Shown here: piece by piece, positions 23,780 to 35,601 of the stretch | Layout of the letters: each line of letters begins with the position of its first letter | How positions within the stretch are numbered: the stretch's first letter is position 1 | Origin: Sabellastarte sp. h YS-2021 | Lineage: Eukaryota > Annelida > Polychaeta > Sabellida > Sabellidae | Assembly (NCBI GenBank): GCA_964017235.1 | Contig: OZ024929.1 | Span: 162,239,609-162,303,608, forward strand | Length of the DNA stretch: 64,000 bases | Reading direction: 5' to 3' | Notes under the pieces: model-generated | Seen by the model: the letters and a program-made list of their open reading frames with translations, nothing else | Database searches by the model: none | What the model was told of the DNA's origin: nothing | Position numbers and translations under genes: made by a program

Positions 23780-24184
23780 CTGGGACGATTAGATGCGAGC
23801 ACAATTGTCGGTGATAGTGTACAATCACACTCGGTTATTGTCTTTTTCTAATAATCAAATTTTCAGCTTAAATTTTACCTTTCCTAATGTACCTCACTAT
23901 GCACTAGTTTTTAAATATTTTTGGCATTATTATTTAATATATTGACAGATTTGTCATGAAATTCGCGTCTATATCTACCGCCATATTTACCGGAAGTGGG
24001 TATTTTCGGCAGATTCTAATTGTCGGAAGACAATTATTCGTACCGGATTGACCTATACTTCATCCCGGAAAGTGCTTCTTAAATTATGACCATCAATGGA
24101 GTAAAATAATCGATTAGTGATCAATCACCGGTGGGAAAAATGGACGACGAATAATCGACCATGAAAGTTGGACGCAGGTCCCAA
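23780..24184. mobile_element. hAT-like MITE (405 bp)
   Basis: Both sides carry CACTAGTG (23772-23779 and 24185-24192), an 8-bp target duplication as made by hAT transposases. The ends are short inverted repeats, CTGGGAC and, on the other strand, TTGGGAC. No transposase is encoded. CACTAGTG is itself palindromic, so the exact edge between duplication and inverted repeat is uncertain. Confidence 0.6.
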
Positions 24185-24838
24185 CACTAGTGTGCATGTG
24201 TCCAAAAGCTGGAATTTGGCTCAAGACAACATGCGAGATTCATTGAGGCTCCGACCTGATATAACCACAGCTGTTGAAAAGGTTGTAAAACACCAGTCTG
24301 AACAAATGGGATTACAACACATTAGGGGAGGAATCATATATCACATATTTCAATATCGATCCATATAGCTCCTAAGATTTCAGTATTGATATCAGAAATT
24401 TTCATTTTAACATTGTTTCTAATACATAATGAGGTAGTATCATCCAATTTTGTGGAATTTTATACCTACTTCATATTATTTTGATCTTCAATATTTATAT
24501 GCTAAAAGGCTTAATCTGAGATGTTTGAGTACTTGGACAGCAATTTTGTGATCAACTTTTCATCTTTCTTCAACATCTTCTATTTATATTTCTGGTAAAC
24601 AAGGCATTAGCAGCTGTGAAATGTTGCATTTTCCGGTGTGAAACAATATTTCACATTTTCACTATCAATCAACATGCAAAGTCAAATTAGAGTTGGATAT
24701 CAGGTATAAACTGCACTTGAATTCCTACCATATATTCAGCAAACACAGTGGAATTAATAATTTTTAAATGGCAGGGGAGTTTGCCTTAGCAAGTTACTCA
24801 AAATGAATGATTTCTGATTGCTAACACTGAAAACTTAC

Positions 24839-24987
24839 TCTAGATGAGATCCAAACTTGTTGATGATGTTGTACAGAGCAGCTTTGAGTGTTGCTCGAAG
24901 ACGCGTGTGTAGAGCACCTTCACTGTCTACATCTCCTGTCCCACCCCGGGACACTGTACTGGCAAGCTTCATCATCTTCTCAATCTC
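24839..24987 (-). CDS. NDC1: NDC1 exon (C-terminal domain)
   Basis: Acceptor ATTACACAG, 149 bp, donor GTAAGT. It starts in phase 0 with EIEKMMKLAS and ends TRLRATLKAALYNIINKFGSHL plus two bases. The block matches the NDC1 C-terminal segment (RASLKTAIYRI-type). The plus-strand frame across it is only a shadow. Confidence 0.9.
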
Positions 24988-25548
24988 CTGTGTAATATTT
25001 GGCTTTACAGTCAAAAATCTTTGTCAATTAAAAATCCGTTAGAAGTTGAAATATGCATCAGAGGCTTTTAAGGAAAACTGTATCTCAGGATCTGGGGTTC
25101 CTGATGTAACAAACGTAAATATAAGGAATTTTGAGAGTTTTTTCCAGTTAAATCTACCTTTACATTGAATTTATGACTAAGTAGATTTCTTGGTCCAATG
25201 GTATTTGAAGAGGATTGTATTTGGGGTTCATTTAGTTTTTAAATCATTGTTGAGCATATCAAGGCTGTTAGGTTTCTGGATAGAAGAAAGCAGTGCATAA
25301 CAAGTGCAAAGATTCTGCACTACACATTGGCAAACAAGTTTTTGTGCAATGAACAACTTTCAGAACTTAAAAACAGGATTCCAAAGACAATGAGTGAATG
25401 TTTTTTATACTTAGAGACACTAAGGGAAATACAAGTAAAGACAACAAGTGTAGAGATTAATATACTGCAATGACCTTTACATATTACTACGCGCGTCATA
25501 GACCAAGCATGTGAACTTTATTAACAAATCTTTTTCAATGATACGGAC

Positions 25549-25649
25549 CTCTTGCAACGTGACTAAGGTAGTGATGATATCTGGCAATGATTTCTGTACA
25601 ACCCCAAAGGTGTCCTCATTGAAGGATGCAGTAACCAGATGAGACAGAG
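25549..25649 (-). CDS. NDC1: NDC1 exon
   Basis: Acceptor TTAATTTCAG, 101 bp, donor GTCCGT (weak but GT). Encodes [19 protein letters not shown], then [13 protein letters not shown], one of the best conserved NDC1 blocks. Phase 1 in, phase 0 out, matching both neighbours. Confidence 0.92.
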
Positions 25650-26350
25650 CTGAAATTAATAAAATTCATCATGAAATGTTTGCATTCCAAAAATTATCAA
25701 AAAAAGACTAAGTATTCACATGTGGAATTAAGTGATCTGCATAAAATGGATTGAAGGATAACAACCCTACATTTTCATGTTGAAGAGACTCGCACTTCTA
25801 GAGATCACTTTTTTTGTTTTAATCTTCCAACTGTCATCAATTGTGTATTACTGTAGTGCCCTACTGATGGCATTGCAGCTAGAGCTTATAGCTGGAATGA
25901 TTTTTCAGCCAGTTTTTTCTTATTGTGTACATGACCATCAAAGAGAAAGGGGTAAAAGAGGTTGTCTATTCACTAATGTCTTTGCGACAATAACACATCA
26001 ATGCTTGCTTGTCAATTTAAAGTTTTGAAACTGAAAAGATTGTGGCATAGATAATTTAGCTCTGAATAAGTTGCAATTTTTAACACATTGAGTATAAATG
26101 ATAAAGCACTTGAAAAACAAGACATTTTTATTCTATTGTCTGCCATTCTTCATTTAGTTCATCTGATAAATGATCTATGACTTCAGTTTTTGTATGGACA
26201 AATCAGGAGAGCATAATCACATGATCTTGTCACAATGAAATTCTAGATGTATTTCTGCTCATGTGAAAACAGTTGCCAAGAAGGTACTGTTCTTTGAGTA
26301 AATTCTACCTCACAACAGTAAGTTAGAAGAAGTAACTTATGTGTCAACAC

Positions 26351-26465
26351 CTTCGACATTCCAGATGTACTTCTGTGTGTGAGACAGGAGCTGTCTGCAT
26401 GAAGCTTCAGGCTGAGGGGAAAACAAGGGACTCAACAGTTTTATCTTCAACACTTCTCTGGAAAA
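26351..26465 (-). CDS. NDC1: NDC1 exon
   Basis: Acceptor TTTTGTAG, 115 bp, donor GTGTTG. Encodes FSREVLKIKLLSPLF, then PEASCRQLLSHTQKYIWNVE, corresponding to the NDC1 segment with HPEAS and IWALEG. Phase 0 in, phase 1 out. Confidence 0.88.
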
Positions 26466-26728
26466 CTACAAAACAAAGTAAAATGTTAGTAGGCTAGTGT
26501 ACCTGTGTCAAAAAGCTGACAATTTTTATATTTTTAAGCTTAACACGAGTGCAGAATGTTTATAACAACCAGAATTTTGCCTGAAAGGTTGCACTTTAGT
26601 GCTGATATCATCCATCTTCAAAATTTCACAATGAAAGTGCTGAAACAGGTCGCATTCCCTCAACAGACAGACATCATACTATTTCACCTGACAACATTGA
26701 CAGTGAAGACTCTATTATCCTGAAAATA

Positions 26729-27585
26729 GCATCAGAGATGCCCCTACCTCACAGCCCAGGGAAATACTTTTCAACACCATGAGATATAGAAGCAGTGAAA
26801 CAGAAAAAGATCATGAGACTTTCAGAGCATTGTTCCTTGTATAAAAGTCCAAATAATGTTTAAGCAGAGAAAATAACCTTTTTTTTGGAAAGAAAATGTA
26901 CATAAATACAGAGTATTAAAACAAAAAAACAATTCAATAGCAAGATGACAGCATTAATCAGTAAACTAAAAATTATGAAACTGTAAAATTTATTTATTGA
27001 AGTGTAGCTGTCAATGGAAATAGCACAATTAAGTAAAAATACATGTAATAATCAGTTGCAGCAATCCATATATCCTTCTGATAAGAGCAATATGTCTCGT
27101 ATATGGCAGATTAACATTGACAGATTTACGTTTACAGCTAACACAATAACTTAGTATCCCTACACTCCCCAACCAATGAACCATCCAAGAATAAACTTTC
27201 AACACCTTACAATTATTTAGATATGGTCCAGACAAGATTTAAAGTTCAAGGTCAATACAACTAGGCGTAATGTCAAATCAAGGCTGCACACTGATGTTGT
27301 AAACCTATGCCTCCAAATAACGACCCTACCAAGTATCAACTTGCCATAACTTCCGGTTTCCGAGATTTAGTCCGGACAAGGTCACTATGGCAAGGTCAAA
27401 GATCAAATCAAGGGGATATCAAGGTCACACAGCGACATTTCACACATACACCCCCAACCAATGTTCCTACCAAGTTTTAATGACCTCACACCTCACAAGC
27501 TTTTGCCTGCCAACCCAACCATCCAGACACTATGGGTGAAAGCAATACTTACACACCCCTTAATGGGTGTGTTTGTAAAAATGAA
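26729..27585. repeat. GCATC-hairpin interspersed repeat, copy 1
   Basis: Starts with hairpin GCATC-AGA-GATGC (26729-26741). It shares long similarity with 30403-31693 and 33568-34375, including CAATTCAATAGCAAGATG and AGCTGTCAATGGAAATAGCACA. It then has 'aaggtca' tandem units and ends near a hairpin ACACCC...GGGTGT (about 27566-27583). It lies in an NDC1 intron. Confidence 0.65.
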
Positions 27586-27756
27586 AAATTCCCAGTGTAA
27601 TCATCAGTGCCATTCCATTTTGTAAACATGCAGGACTGTATGTTCTACCAAGTGCACAGAATATACAGAAGTGTGGGTATATAGTGAACCTTGTGAGATA
27701 TTGCTATCCCATGCTCTAGCATCCTGACTGAATAGTTTTAACTTTCTAATGCTCAC

Positions 27757-27800
27757 CTTTTCAAACAGGGACTCTTTTTTCTTTGGCAATCTAGGTGTGT
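27757..27800 (-). CDS. NDC1: NDC1 microexon (44 bp)
   Basis: Acceptor with a T-run (TTTTTTTTCAG), 44 bp, donor GTGAGC. Encodes (D)TPRLPKKKESLFEK. Phase 1 in and phase 0 out fit the exons at 33040 and 26351. The peptide resembles the basic Ser/Pro region of NDC1, but it is too short to be sure. Confidence 0.6.
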
Positions 27801-28229
27801 CTGAAAAAAAATGCATCAATATAACAAATACTAATATCAGATGACACAAATGTACATTTTAGTTCTAAAAGCTTCACATGACAACACCAACAATGTTCAT
27901 CACAAAAGCAGGTGTCAAGTGAAAAAAATTGGAAAATTTACAACAGCATGAGAAAATCTCCATTGAGGAAACCACTATATTTTACATTCTTGCAAAATTT
28001 AGGTCAATTTTAGGCTACATACCTAATTTGATAGTAAAATTTCTGAAATTTTTTTTTTTTTTTCATTTATATCATATATATATCACTGGTGATATTACAG
28101 GTGTTCCGAAATTACATGTGGGTTATGTCTAGAATATCAAGTACCCAGTCATCAATGCAAAGACATGAAATATCTAAAATTTCTTAGGTAGGGAGGGTTG
28201 TATAAAGATGATATTTACACAGCACCATT

Positions 28230-29250
28230 ATATTTAAAACAATCACTGCGCTTTCTCTCAAGTTCTCAACAATAACCTATTTAAAAAGTGTTTAGTTTCT
28301 TCTTGAAGATATCTAATCAAAGCTCAATATTTCTTACATTATCTGGCAGTTCATTTCAGTACTTTGGTGCCACAACACAGAAGGCTAATTTTATGCAGGA
28401 ACTCAATAGATAGAGGTTATGACAAATATAGAATCATATTTCTTGACATTCAAAACTATCCTGGCAGCCCAATTTTGCACTTGCTGCAACTAATGGATGA
28501 GATATGGTGGAAGATCAGCTAGGAGAAAATTACAACAGTCAAATCACAAAGGTCTTAGTGACTGCACTATAGGGTGTCCAGCAGACTTTGTCAGGTGAAG
28601 TCTTATTTGGATAACTGTTTCTCAGATAACTGTAACAGGATGTGTATGTGGCATTAACTTGTTCCTAAAGAAATAGGTCCTGGTCAATGATTACTCCAAG
28701 ATTTTTGACACTAGTGCTAGGTCCAATATCAATACCAAGCACATTTAAAGAGTCAATAATGACTTTTCAATGCTGTCTTGCTCAGCCTGCAATTAAGAAC
28801 TCTGTCTTCTCTTCATTGAGCTTGAGCCAGTTAATAGACATCCAGTTGCTTATTTCAGATGTACACAAATGGAGTTGTTCTGCAGTTTGTTTTTGGCTTT
28901 CACAATTACTTGGGTCAATAAAATTTGTAGAGTTGTTTGTAACTGGCATACATATGAAAGAGTATATGAAACATTCTGATGATGCCTAGAGGTAGTGTAT
29001 ATTTACAGTAGAAATCAGGCCCAAGACCCGATCCCTGAGGCACACAGCATTCTGGATTTTTTTTAGGAGATTTCCAGTCAACATTACAATTACTGATTGA
29101 GTTCTGCCTGTTAAATAACTGCTAAACCAGTTCAATGCTTGTCTTCAATTTGAAAAATATTATGAAGTCGGTACCCCAGGATAAAATGATCAAGTGTTGC
29201 ATGCAGCTAAAAAGTGTAAAAATCCCATGACCATTGCTCTTTGATTATCT
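28230..29250 (-). pseudogene. CR1/L2-like LINE RT fragment
   Basis: With frame changes, the minus strand reads a PQGSGLGPDFY-type block (about 29005-29040), NWLKLNEEKTEF (about 28800) and SVKNLGVIID (about 28690), which is the order of a CR1/L2/Jockey-group reverse transcriptase. Stops are frequent. It ends near 28230 in anonymous intron sequence. Confidence 0.6.
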
Positions 29251-29639
29251 GCTTCCTATAGGTCATTCATGATTTTAATCAGACTGGTCTCAGTGCAGTG
29301 GTAGCATCTGTGGAGGGCATATTATTGTGTGTCAAAATGAGTGATATATAATAAGCATATACTTGAGTAAGGGCGCTGAAAACTTTGAAAACCAGTGATG
29401 ATGTACTTTTAAACCCAAGATTTCTATATTGCAGCATAGTTAAGCAGACATGAGTAGGTCCTTAAGGACAGGGGTGATTCCAGAGAAGTTGTTACTATTT
29501 GTAATGATTCTGGCCAGGCTATTTTGGAAACATTAGTCTTTTGACACTGGATTTTGGCAGACTTCTGAGCAATGAGTTACAGTAGTGCAGGCAACAGGCT
29601 AGTGTTACAGGCTAGTACTGCAGCACCCACATACCTTCT

Positions 29640-30290
29640 TACAGGCCTATCAAATGAAAACCCTGTGTCGAAGCAAACCCAACTGTTTCTAACACTGTCA
29701 GCGGGAACAAAGGAGTACCCAAAATGTTGACTGGAAAATAGGATTTTAGTTTACTTTGTTGCTGTTTAGTCCCAAATACAATAAATTCAGTTTTACCTGG
29801 ACTGCACTTGAGTTTATTATTAGACATCCAATCCTTGACATTGTGCAAATACTGATTCAAATTTTGTTTTTTCTGCAGGATGGATATAAAGCTCGGTATC
29901 ATTGGCACAGATGTGGAATTTTATGTCTTTGTGCCTCCTGATAACTGCTAACGGGGTTGTGCACAGGGAAAACAGGATTGGCTCCAGTACTTGAGCCCTG
30001 TGGTACACAACAACCACTGTAATGCCGAACCACGTACCCCAAACTATGAAGAAAGATATGAAAGAAGTGTGGAATGGTCTATGGTGTCAAATGCCACTGA
30101 CAAGTCAAGCAATACCAGGATGGTGGACTTGCCTTGGGCTAAAGAAAAGTGAACCATGTTATTTGATGGACAGCTATGCCATCTTGGTGGAGTGTCCTCT
30201 TTGAACCTTTCCTTAAACCCAGACATAGTGTGTACAGAACTTGTCAAAGTCAATATGATGGCTTGCTGCTCGAGGTCCCACACTTTGTGT
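29640..30290 (-). pseudogene. Second CR1/L2-like LINE RT fragment
   Basis: Minus-strand blocks run in order: KSTILVLLDLSVAFDTIDH (motif A), EPILFSLCTTPL, CANDTELYIH where YADDTQ is expected (catalytic Asp lost), and SPGKTEFIVFG. It lies in the intron between the NDC1 exons at 33040 and 27757. The 5' continuation appears at 31700-31960, beyond an inserted repeat. Confidence 0.7.
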
Positions 30291-30299
30291 CAATATACA

Positions 30300-30396
30300 A
30301 GTCTACAGCTTTGCATATGATGTCCCAACGATTTGGAATGATCTACCTGATGATGTACACTCGGCCATAGCTCTCTCTTCATTCAGGAAAAAACTG
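30300..30396 (+). pseudogene. LINE ORF C-terminal fragment, plus strand
   Basis: Reads FAYDVPTIWNDLPDDVHSAI, then SSFRKKLK, the typical end of a CR1-group ORF2 (WNxLP...SSFKxxLK). It is opposite in orientation to the flanking LINE pieces, so at least two LINE insertions are mixed here. Confidence 0.55.
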
Positions 30397-30402
30397 AAAA
30401 TA

Positions 30403-31693
30403 GCATCAGTGATGCCCGTACCCCACAGCCTGGGGAAATGGTTTTCAACACCGTGAGACACAGAAGTAGTGCAACAGTACAAAGATCGAGATACTTTCAG
30501 AGCATGTGTCACTCATATAAAGGTCCAAATAATGTTTTAGTAGAGAAAATAACATCTAAGAGAAAGAAAATGTATGGAAAGATAAACTATTAAAACAAGA
30601 CAATTCAATTGCATGATGACAGCATTAATGAAGGTTAACTAAAAATTATGAAGTTGTAAAATATTGCAGAATAGCTGTCAATGGAAATAGCACAATTATG
30701 TAACAGTACATATGATAATAAGTTGCAGTAATCCATATATCTTTCTTATAAGAGAAACGTGTCTCAAATATGGCAGGTAAACACACTTTGGGAGAGCCAA
30801 AACTAAAAGATTACACTATGATGCACACCTACATCCCCTAACCAATGTCCCTACCAAGTGTCAAACTTCTACACCTTACAGAATCCAAGAAATAGCTGGA
30901 CAAGATTTCAAAACTCATGGTCACTACGACAAGATCAAAGGTCAAATCAAGATCACACCGTGACATTGCGCACCTACAAGCTCCAATCAATGATCCTACC
31001 ATGTACCAACTTCCTACACAGTCTTGTTTCTGTGATATAGCCCAGACAAGATTTTATAGCCCAAGGTCACTACTGTAAGATCAAAGGTCAAATCAAGGTA
31101 ACACCATGACGTTGCACACCTACACCCCCTAACCAATGTCCCTACCAAGTATCAACTTTCTACACCTTGTGGTTTCTAAGATATAGCCTGGACGAGATTT
31201 TATAGGTCAAGGTCACTACAGCAAGGTCAAATCAAGGTCACACCATGATGTTGACCACCTACAACCCCCAACCAGAGTCCTATCAAGTATCAACTTCCTA
31301 CACCTAACGGTTTCTGAGATATAGCCCAGACAAGGTTTTATAGGTCAAGGTCACTACGGCAAGTTCAAAAGTCAAATCAAGGTCACACCATGACGTTGCA
31401 CACCAACACCCTCTAACCAATGTCCCTACCAAGTAACAACTTCCTACACCTTACGGTTTCCGAGATATAGCCCGGACAAGATTTTTGAAGTCAAGGTCAC
31501 TACGGCAAGGTCAAAAGTCAAATCAAGTTCACACAATGACATTGCACACCTACACCCCCTAATCGATTTCCCTACCAAGAATCAACTTCCTACACCTTAC
31601 GGTTTCTGAGATATAGCCCGGACAAACTTTTTCCGGCTGCCTGCAAACCATGAGTGAAAAAATACCCCGACAGCCCGAAAGGTCTATGGGGTA
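30403..31693. repeat. GCATC-hairpin interspersed repeat, copy 2
   Basis: Head hairpin GCATCA-G-TGATGC (30403-30415) is followed by CCGTACCCCACAGCC. Several units of about 142 bp follow (CCTACCAAGTATCAACTTCC, GGTTTCTGAGATATAGCC, CAAGGTCACTACGGCAAG). The tail is TACCCC at 31663 paired with GGGGTA at 31688, and it contains TACCCCGACAGCC, close to the head arm. It is inserted among LINE fragments. Confidence 0.65.
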
Positions 31694-31699
31694 AAAACT

Positions 31700-31960
31700 G
31701 GCCTCTCCTGGTATACTATTCATCATACTGGAAATGGATGGCAGCAACATATCAATGAAGACCTGAACCAAAAATGTGGGTATCAGGTCCAAGTGACAGG
31801 ATTGCATGCTGGTTTTGAGAATCTCCGATTCAGTGTCTGCCCTAAAATTTCTCAAAGGCAAGAAAGAGCTGCAGGATTGATACTGTCAGTTGAAAAGTCT
31901 TGTCATTGAAATAGGCAGCAAATTTACAGTCACGAGATCCTGCCAAAAAGGGAACCATAA
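31700..31960 (-). pseudogene. LINE fragment, upstream part
   Basis: Minus-strand text SEILKTSMQSCHLDLIPTFL and a following FIDMLLPSISSMMN block match the segment before the RT core of CR1-group LINEs (K-S-CDLDPIP...LLP.I). It is probably the same insertion as 29640-30290. Confidence 0.55.
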
Positions 31961-32539
31961 TAATTATCAGTACCCTATACATACCCTATGGGGTTGAAGG
32001 TCAATCTATTTTGACCTTTTCTTAAATATTTGCAACTAAAAAAAATATTGTGAAGTTGTAATAATACTGATGCTGAGATAGAAAAAATGTACTGAACTGA
32101 TGAATATAAAAGGGTTACCTTTTGTCCCTGTGGTGGCTGTAGTAGTATTACTGCTTCTGTGTGTTAGTGTATTGACATCTGAAAAAGCAGGCACAACACA
32201 TTTCAAATTTCAAGATTTATCACTGAAACAGGAAAAATATGAGTCACATAATTTAAATCTCCATTCTGACAGTGCAGGGACAATCCCAGGCAATCTGCCA
32301 ACCCAGGTTCAAACCCAAGAAATTCCCAATAATTTTATATTACTATTAATATTATGTTCTGAATGCAACAGCTTTAAGTTTGCATTCAGCAAATAAGTTT
32401 GGTGTCTGTAAAAACTGCAGTAATCATAATAATTTGGTCACATTGTGTCAATTGTTTTGCTCTCTGCAGGTGCATCTTGACGTTTAATGAGACACTGAAC
32501 ACTCTTATAATATCATCCTTACTTAGCTTCTCCTTTGAC

Positions 32540-33027
32540 TAGGGATGGGTCGGTATGGAAAATATATACATCGGAAGGTCGCCAATGCAAAACCGTACCG
32601 ATTCCGGGACTCCACGTTTTAGTAAATCCCAAACAAACATGGACGTTTCCTCTTCATGACATCACAATAAAAGTTGTCAAATGCACGAAATAAGAGATAA
32701 AAGCTTATAATTTATTCAGATTTCTTGTTTGTTCCCAATATTTAAAGCCTTCCTTCAGTTACACGAGCTGACAAGTGAGATTGAGATTATAAATTGTCGT
32801 AACCAAAACATGGCAGTTCTGCTCAACCTTATTGTACTGTATCAAGTTTGCAAATGCATGGAAAACTGGGGATAAAAGCTTATAATTTCTTCAGATTTCG
32901 GGTTTCTTTCTAATATTATAACTCTTCCTTCCATTATATGTGCTGATAAGCAAAGTGGCAGTTGTAAAATCTCGTCACCGTATTTCACTAAAATACTCTT
33001 GATACCGGGCCTACCTACTCATCCCTA
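32540..33027. mobile_element. hAT-like MITE (488 bp) beside an NDC1 splice donor
   Basis: Flanked by the 8-bp duplication CCTTTGAC (32532-32539 and 33028-33035). The ends are TAGGGATGGGT and its near-complement ACTCATCCCTA. No transposase. The right duplication overlaps intron positions +5 to +12 of the exon ending at 33040. Confidence 0.8.
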
Positions 33028-33039
33028 CCTTTGACCCAC

Positions 33040-33265
33040 CTTGAGTTGGCTTTTCCCCATTGGCCTGCTTCATAGACCCGCCTGCCATAGTGACTGAGTT
33101 ATGTGACTGAATACACTGGGAGAACTTCTGCAGTGAAGTTAGACATTCAGAAGAGATGGACATCCAGTTGTGAGGGTGGCCACCTAGTGAGGACAGACTG
33201 AACAACTGTGCACGTCTCTCTGCGGAGTTTTTAGACAGCAGATACAGGTCTTGGTACCCTTGAAA
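33040..33265 (-). CDS. NDC1: NDC1 exon (GGHPHNW block)
   Basis: Acceptor CTCGGCAG, 226 bp, donor GTGGGT. Encodes FQGYQDLYLLSKNSAERRAQ, then LFSLSSLGGHPHNWMSIS and ECLTSLQKFSQC, then a Ser/Gly/Lys-rich end. GGHPHNW is nearly invariant in NDC1 proteins, and this exon anchored the identification. Phase 0 in, phase 1 out. Confidence 0.95.
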
Positions 33266-33567
33266 CTGCCGAGTATAAGATAAATGATCTTTAGTTAGGG
33301 TGGAATAAGTAGTTATTCTTCAAATACAGTAAATATGCTTTACTTCTCTGTTTAACATGAAGTTCTTGCCACATAAACAAATCACAATATCAACAAAGTT
33401 ATTCAAAATGATTCCCTTATAGAGTTTAATAAATACATGTCTGCCTCTTTTGAGTCTTTTCATTTCACTGTGGTGAAAACAAGCAAAAGCAGCTTTGGCT
33501 TTTAAAAACCAGTAAATACCTACAATTTAATCATTTATATGAATAATATTTTATCAAAACAAAAACA

Positions 33568-34375
33568 GCATCAGAGATGCCCGTATCCCATAGCCAGGGG
33601 AAATAGTTTTCAACAACATGAGAAATAGAAGTAATGAAACAGTATAAGATCGGGATACTTTCAGATCAGTGTCAGTTATATAAAGCTCCAAATAATGTTT
33701 AAGTAGAGAAAATAACATCTAAGAGAAAGAAAATGTATGTAAAGATACAGTATTAACACACGACAATTCAATAGCAAGATGCCGGCATTAACCAGCAAGC
33801 TAAAGTTATAAAGCTGTAAAATTTACCAATTGGAGAATAGCTGTCAATAGAAATAGCACAATTATGTAAAAGTACATATAATACTCAGTTGCAGCAAATC
33901 CATACAGCTTTGGACAAAACATGTTTCAAATATGGCAGGTGAACACATTTTAAAGGCCACACCATGTAGCACACATACAACCCCAACCAGTGTCCCTACC
34001 AAGTGTCATCTTCTACACCTTATGAAATCCAAGAAATAGCCTGAGTAACATTTTAAAACTCATGCTCACTATGACAAGGTCAAAGTCAAATCAAGATCAT
34101 ACCTTAATGTTGCACACCTACAACCCCTAAGCAATGTTCCCACCAAGTATCAACTTCCTACACTTTACGGTTTCAGAGATAATGCCCAGACAAAATTTCA
34201 AAGGTTAAGGTCACTATGGCAAGATCAAAGCTCAAACCAAGGTCACACCATGACGTTACACACTTGCAACCCCTAATAAATGTCCCTACCAACTATAAGA
34301 TTCCTATACCTTACGGTTTCCGAGATATGGCCCAGTCAAGATTTTATAGTTCAAGGTCACTACACTAAGGTCAAA
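33568..34375. repeat. GCATC-hairpin interspersed repeat, copy 3
   Basis: Hairpin GCATC-AGA-GATGC (33568-33580) is followed by CCGTATCCCATAGCC, then the shared unique segment and about three 'aaggtca' units. It stops about 65 bp from the NDC1 exon at 34440, without a clear tail hairpin. Confidence 0.65.
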
Positions 34376-34439
34376 GGTCTGTATCCTGTACCTTAAAAAA
34401 CTCAACAGCCCCAAGCTTTGGACAATAAAAATTCTGTAC

Positions 34440-34532
34440 CTGAAGTAACGGGTAAGTATCACAGGCCAAAGCAACCACCAGCTTCTTGTTCTCACTTGCT
34501 TCTCCATCACTTTGTATCACAAACTCATAGGG
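34440..34532 (-). CDS. NDC1: NDC1 exon
   Basis: Acceptor GTATTTTTCAG, 93 bp, donor GTACAG. Encodes PYEFVIQSDGEASENKKLVV, then ALACDTYPLLQ, aligning with the NDC1 region after the last membrane helix (PPFAEGSDECLPKVL-type). Phase 0 at both ends. Confidence 0.85.
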
Positions 34533-35471
34533 CTGAAAAATACACTTTACACATAAAATAACAAGGAGACTGAAGTACATCATTACAAAACAGACTTTAA
34601 ATAGTGATAATTTTGCAGATATTAGATAACTGACTTCAATAAGACATTTATTGCAAGTTTAAAAGAAAATCGGTCAAAATTGCTTGTTTTCTTATGGAGT
34701 AGTATACTCCTTAAAAAGCAGAGTAAAGAGAAAAGTATTGGAGATAAAAATACTCAATCCAGAAGAAATATGGACAGAACACTGAGCAACGATGTATTTT
34801 TTGTAGGTACAGCAAAACATTTTTGGAATAAAAACATTTACATTAAGAATATCTTTCCACTATATCCAAATAAAGATACCAATTGTTCCAAATTATTTCT
34901 TCAATCTTATGAACTTTTTATTATCATAATCTCCAAAATTGTTGTGATACTAGTTGTCCTTGTGTAAAATAGAAGTTAGCCATATCTAGGACTAATTCCA
35001 GTTGATATTAGTGAGTCTAGTTGTATAGAGTTGACTTTTTTGTAAGTGGAGATACTGTGTTGGTACTCTGTGTACCTGAGCAGTCAGTGTGTAGTTTCTA
35101 CAAAGCTATTTTCCACACATACCAGAGTATGCATTGATGAAATACTGGATTAACACTGCATTGAGAAACCATGCAAAAATAGCAAATGGTTACTCATAAA
35201 TTCATTTCCAAACATAATGTGAGTAAAATCAAGGTTTTAGCTAAGTATATTGATCTAACCTTAGATTTTTTTGTATACCATTCATTATTTTCACAAATAT
35301 TTTGACTTTTAGCAGCTTATTACCTTGTTTACACAATCCGCCATACTTAACTCTGTGACACTTCCAGTTGTCCAATATTAAACATGGGTCCTTGGATTTG
35401 TGCCGGGTTTTACCTTTTGAGTTTGCAATCCCAATCTTTAATTGGCCCAACCACACTATATGCATGTTTAC

Positions 35472-35601
35472 CTCAGTCTGGTAGGCTGCATAGAGTAATC
35501 CAAACATATTCCAATAAAAATGCAGCAGGCTGCCTGTACTCCACGTAGCCAAAAACAGACGCAGGTCCAAAAGGCCTAGAATACTGTCCACTGGCTCTGA
35601 A
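35472..35601 (-). CDS. NDC1: NDC1 exon (membrane helix)
   Basis: Acceptor TTTCTCTCCCAG, 130 bp, donor GTAAAC. Encodes SEPVDSILGLLDLRLFLATW, then STGSLLHFYWNMFGLLYAAY, then QTE. The LGLLDL entry and the hydrophobic run correspond to the last NDC1 transmembrane helices. Phase 2 in, phase 0 out. Confidence 0.93.

Noticed and set aside
24168..24368. Plus-strand frame (MDAGPNTSVHVSK...) as a gene
   Set aside because: Its start lies in the MITE right end, there is no recognisable domain, and no splice context supports it.
24857..25042. Plus-strand frame of 61 codons
   Set aside because: It is the opposite-strand shadow of the NDC1 exon at 24839-24987.
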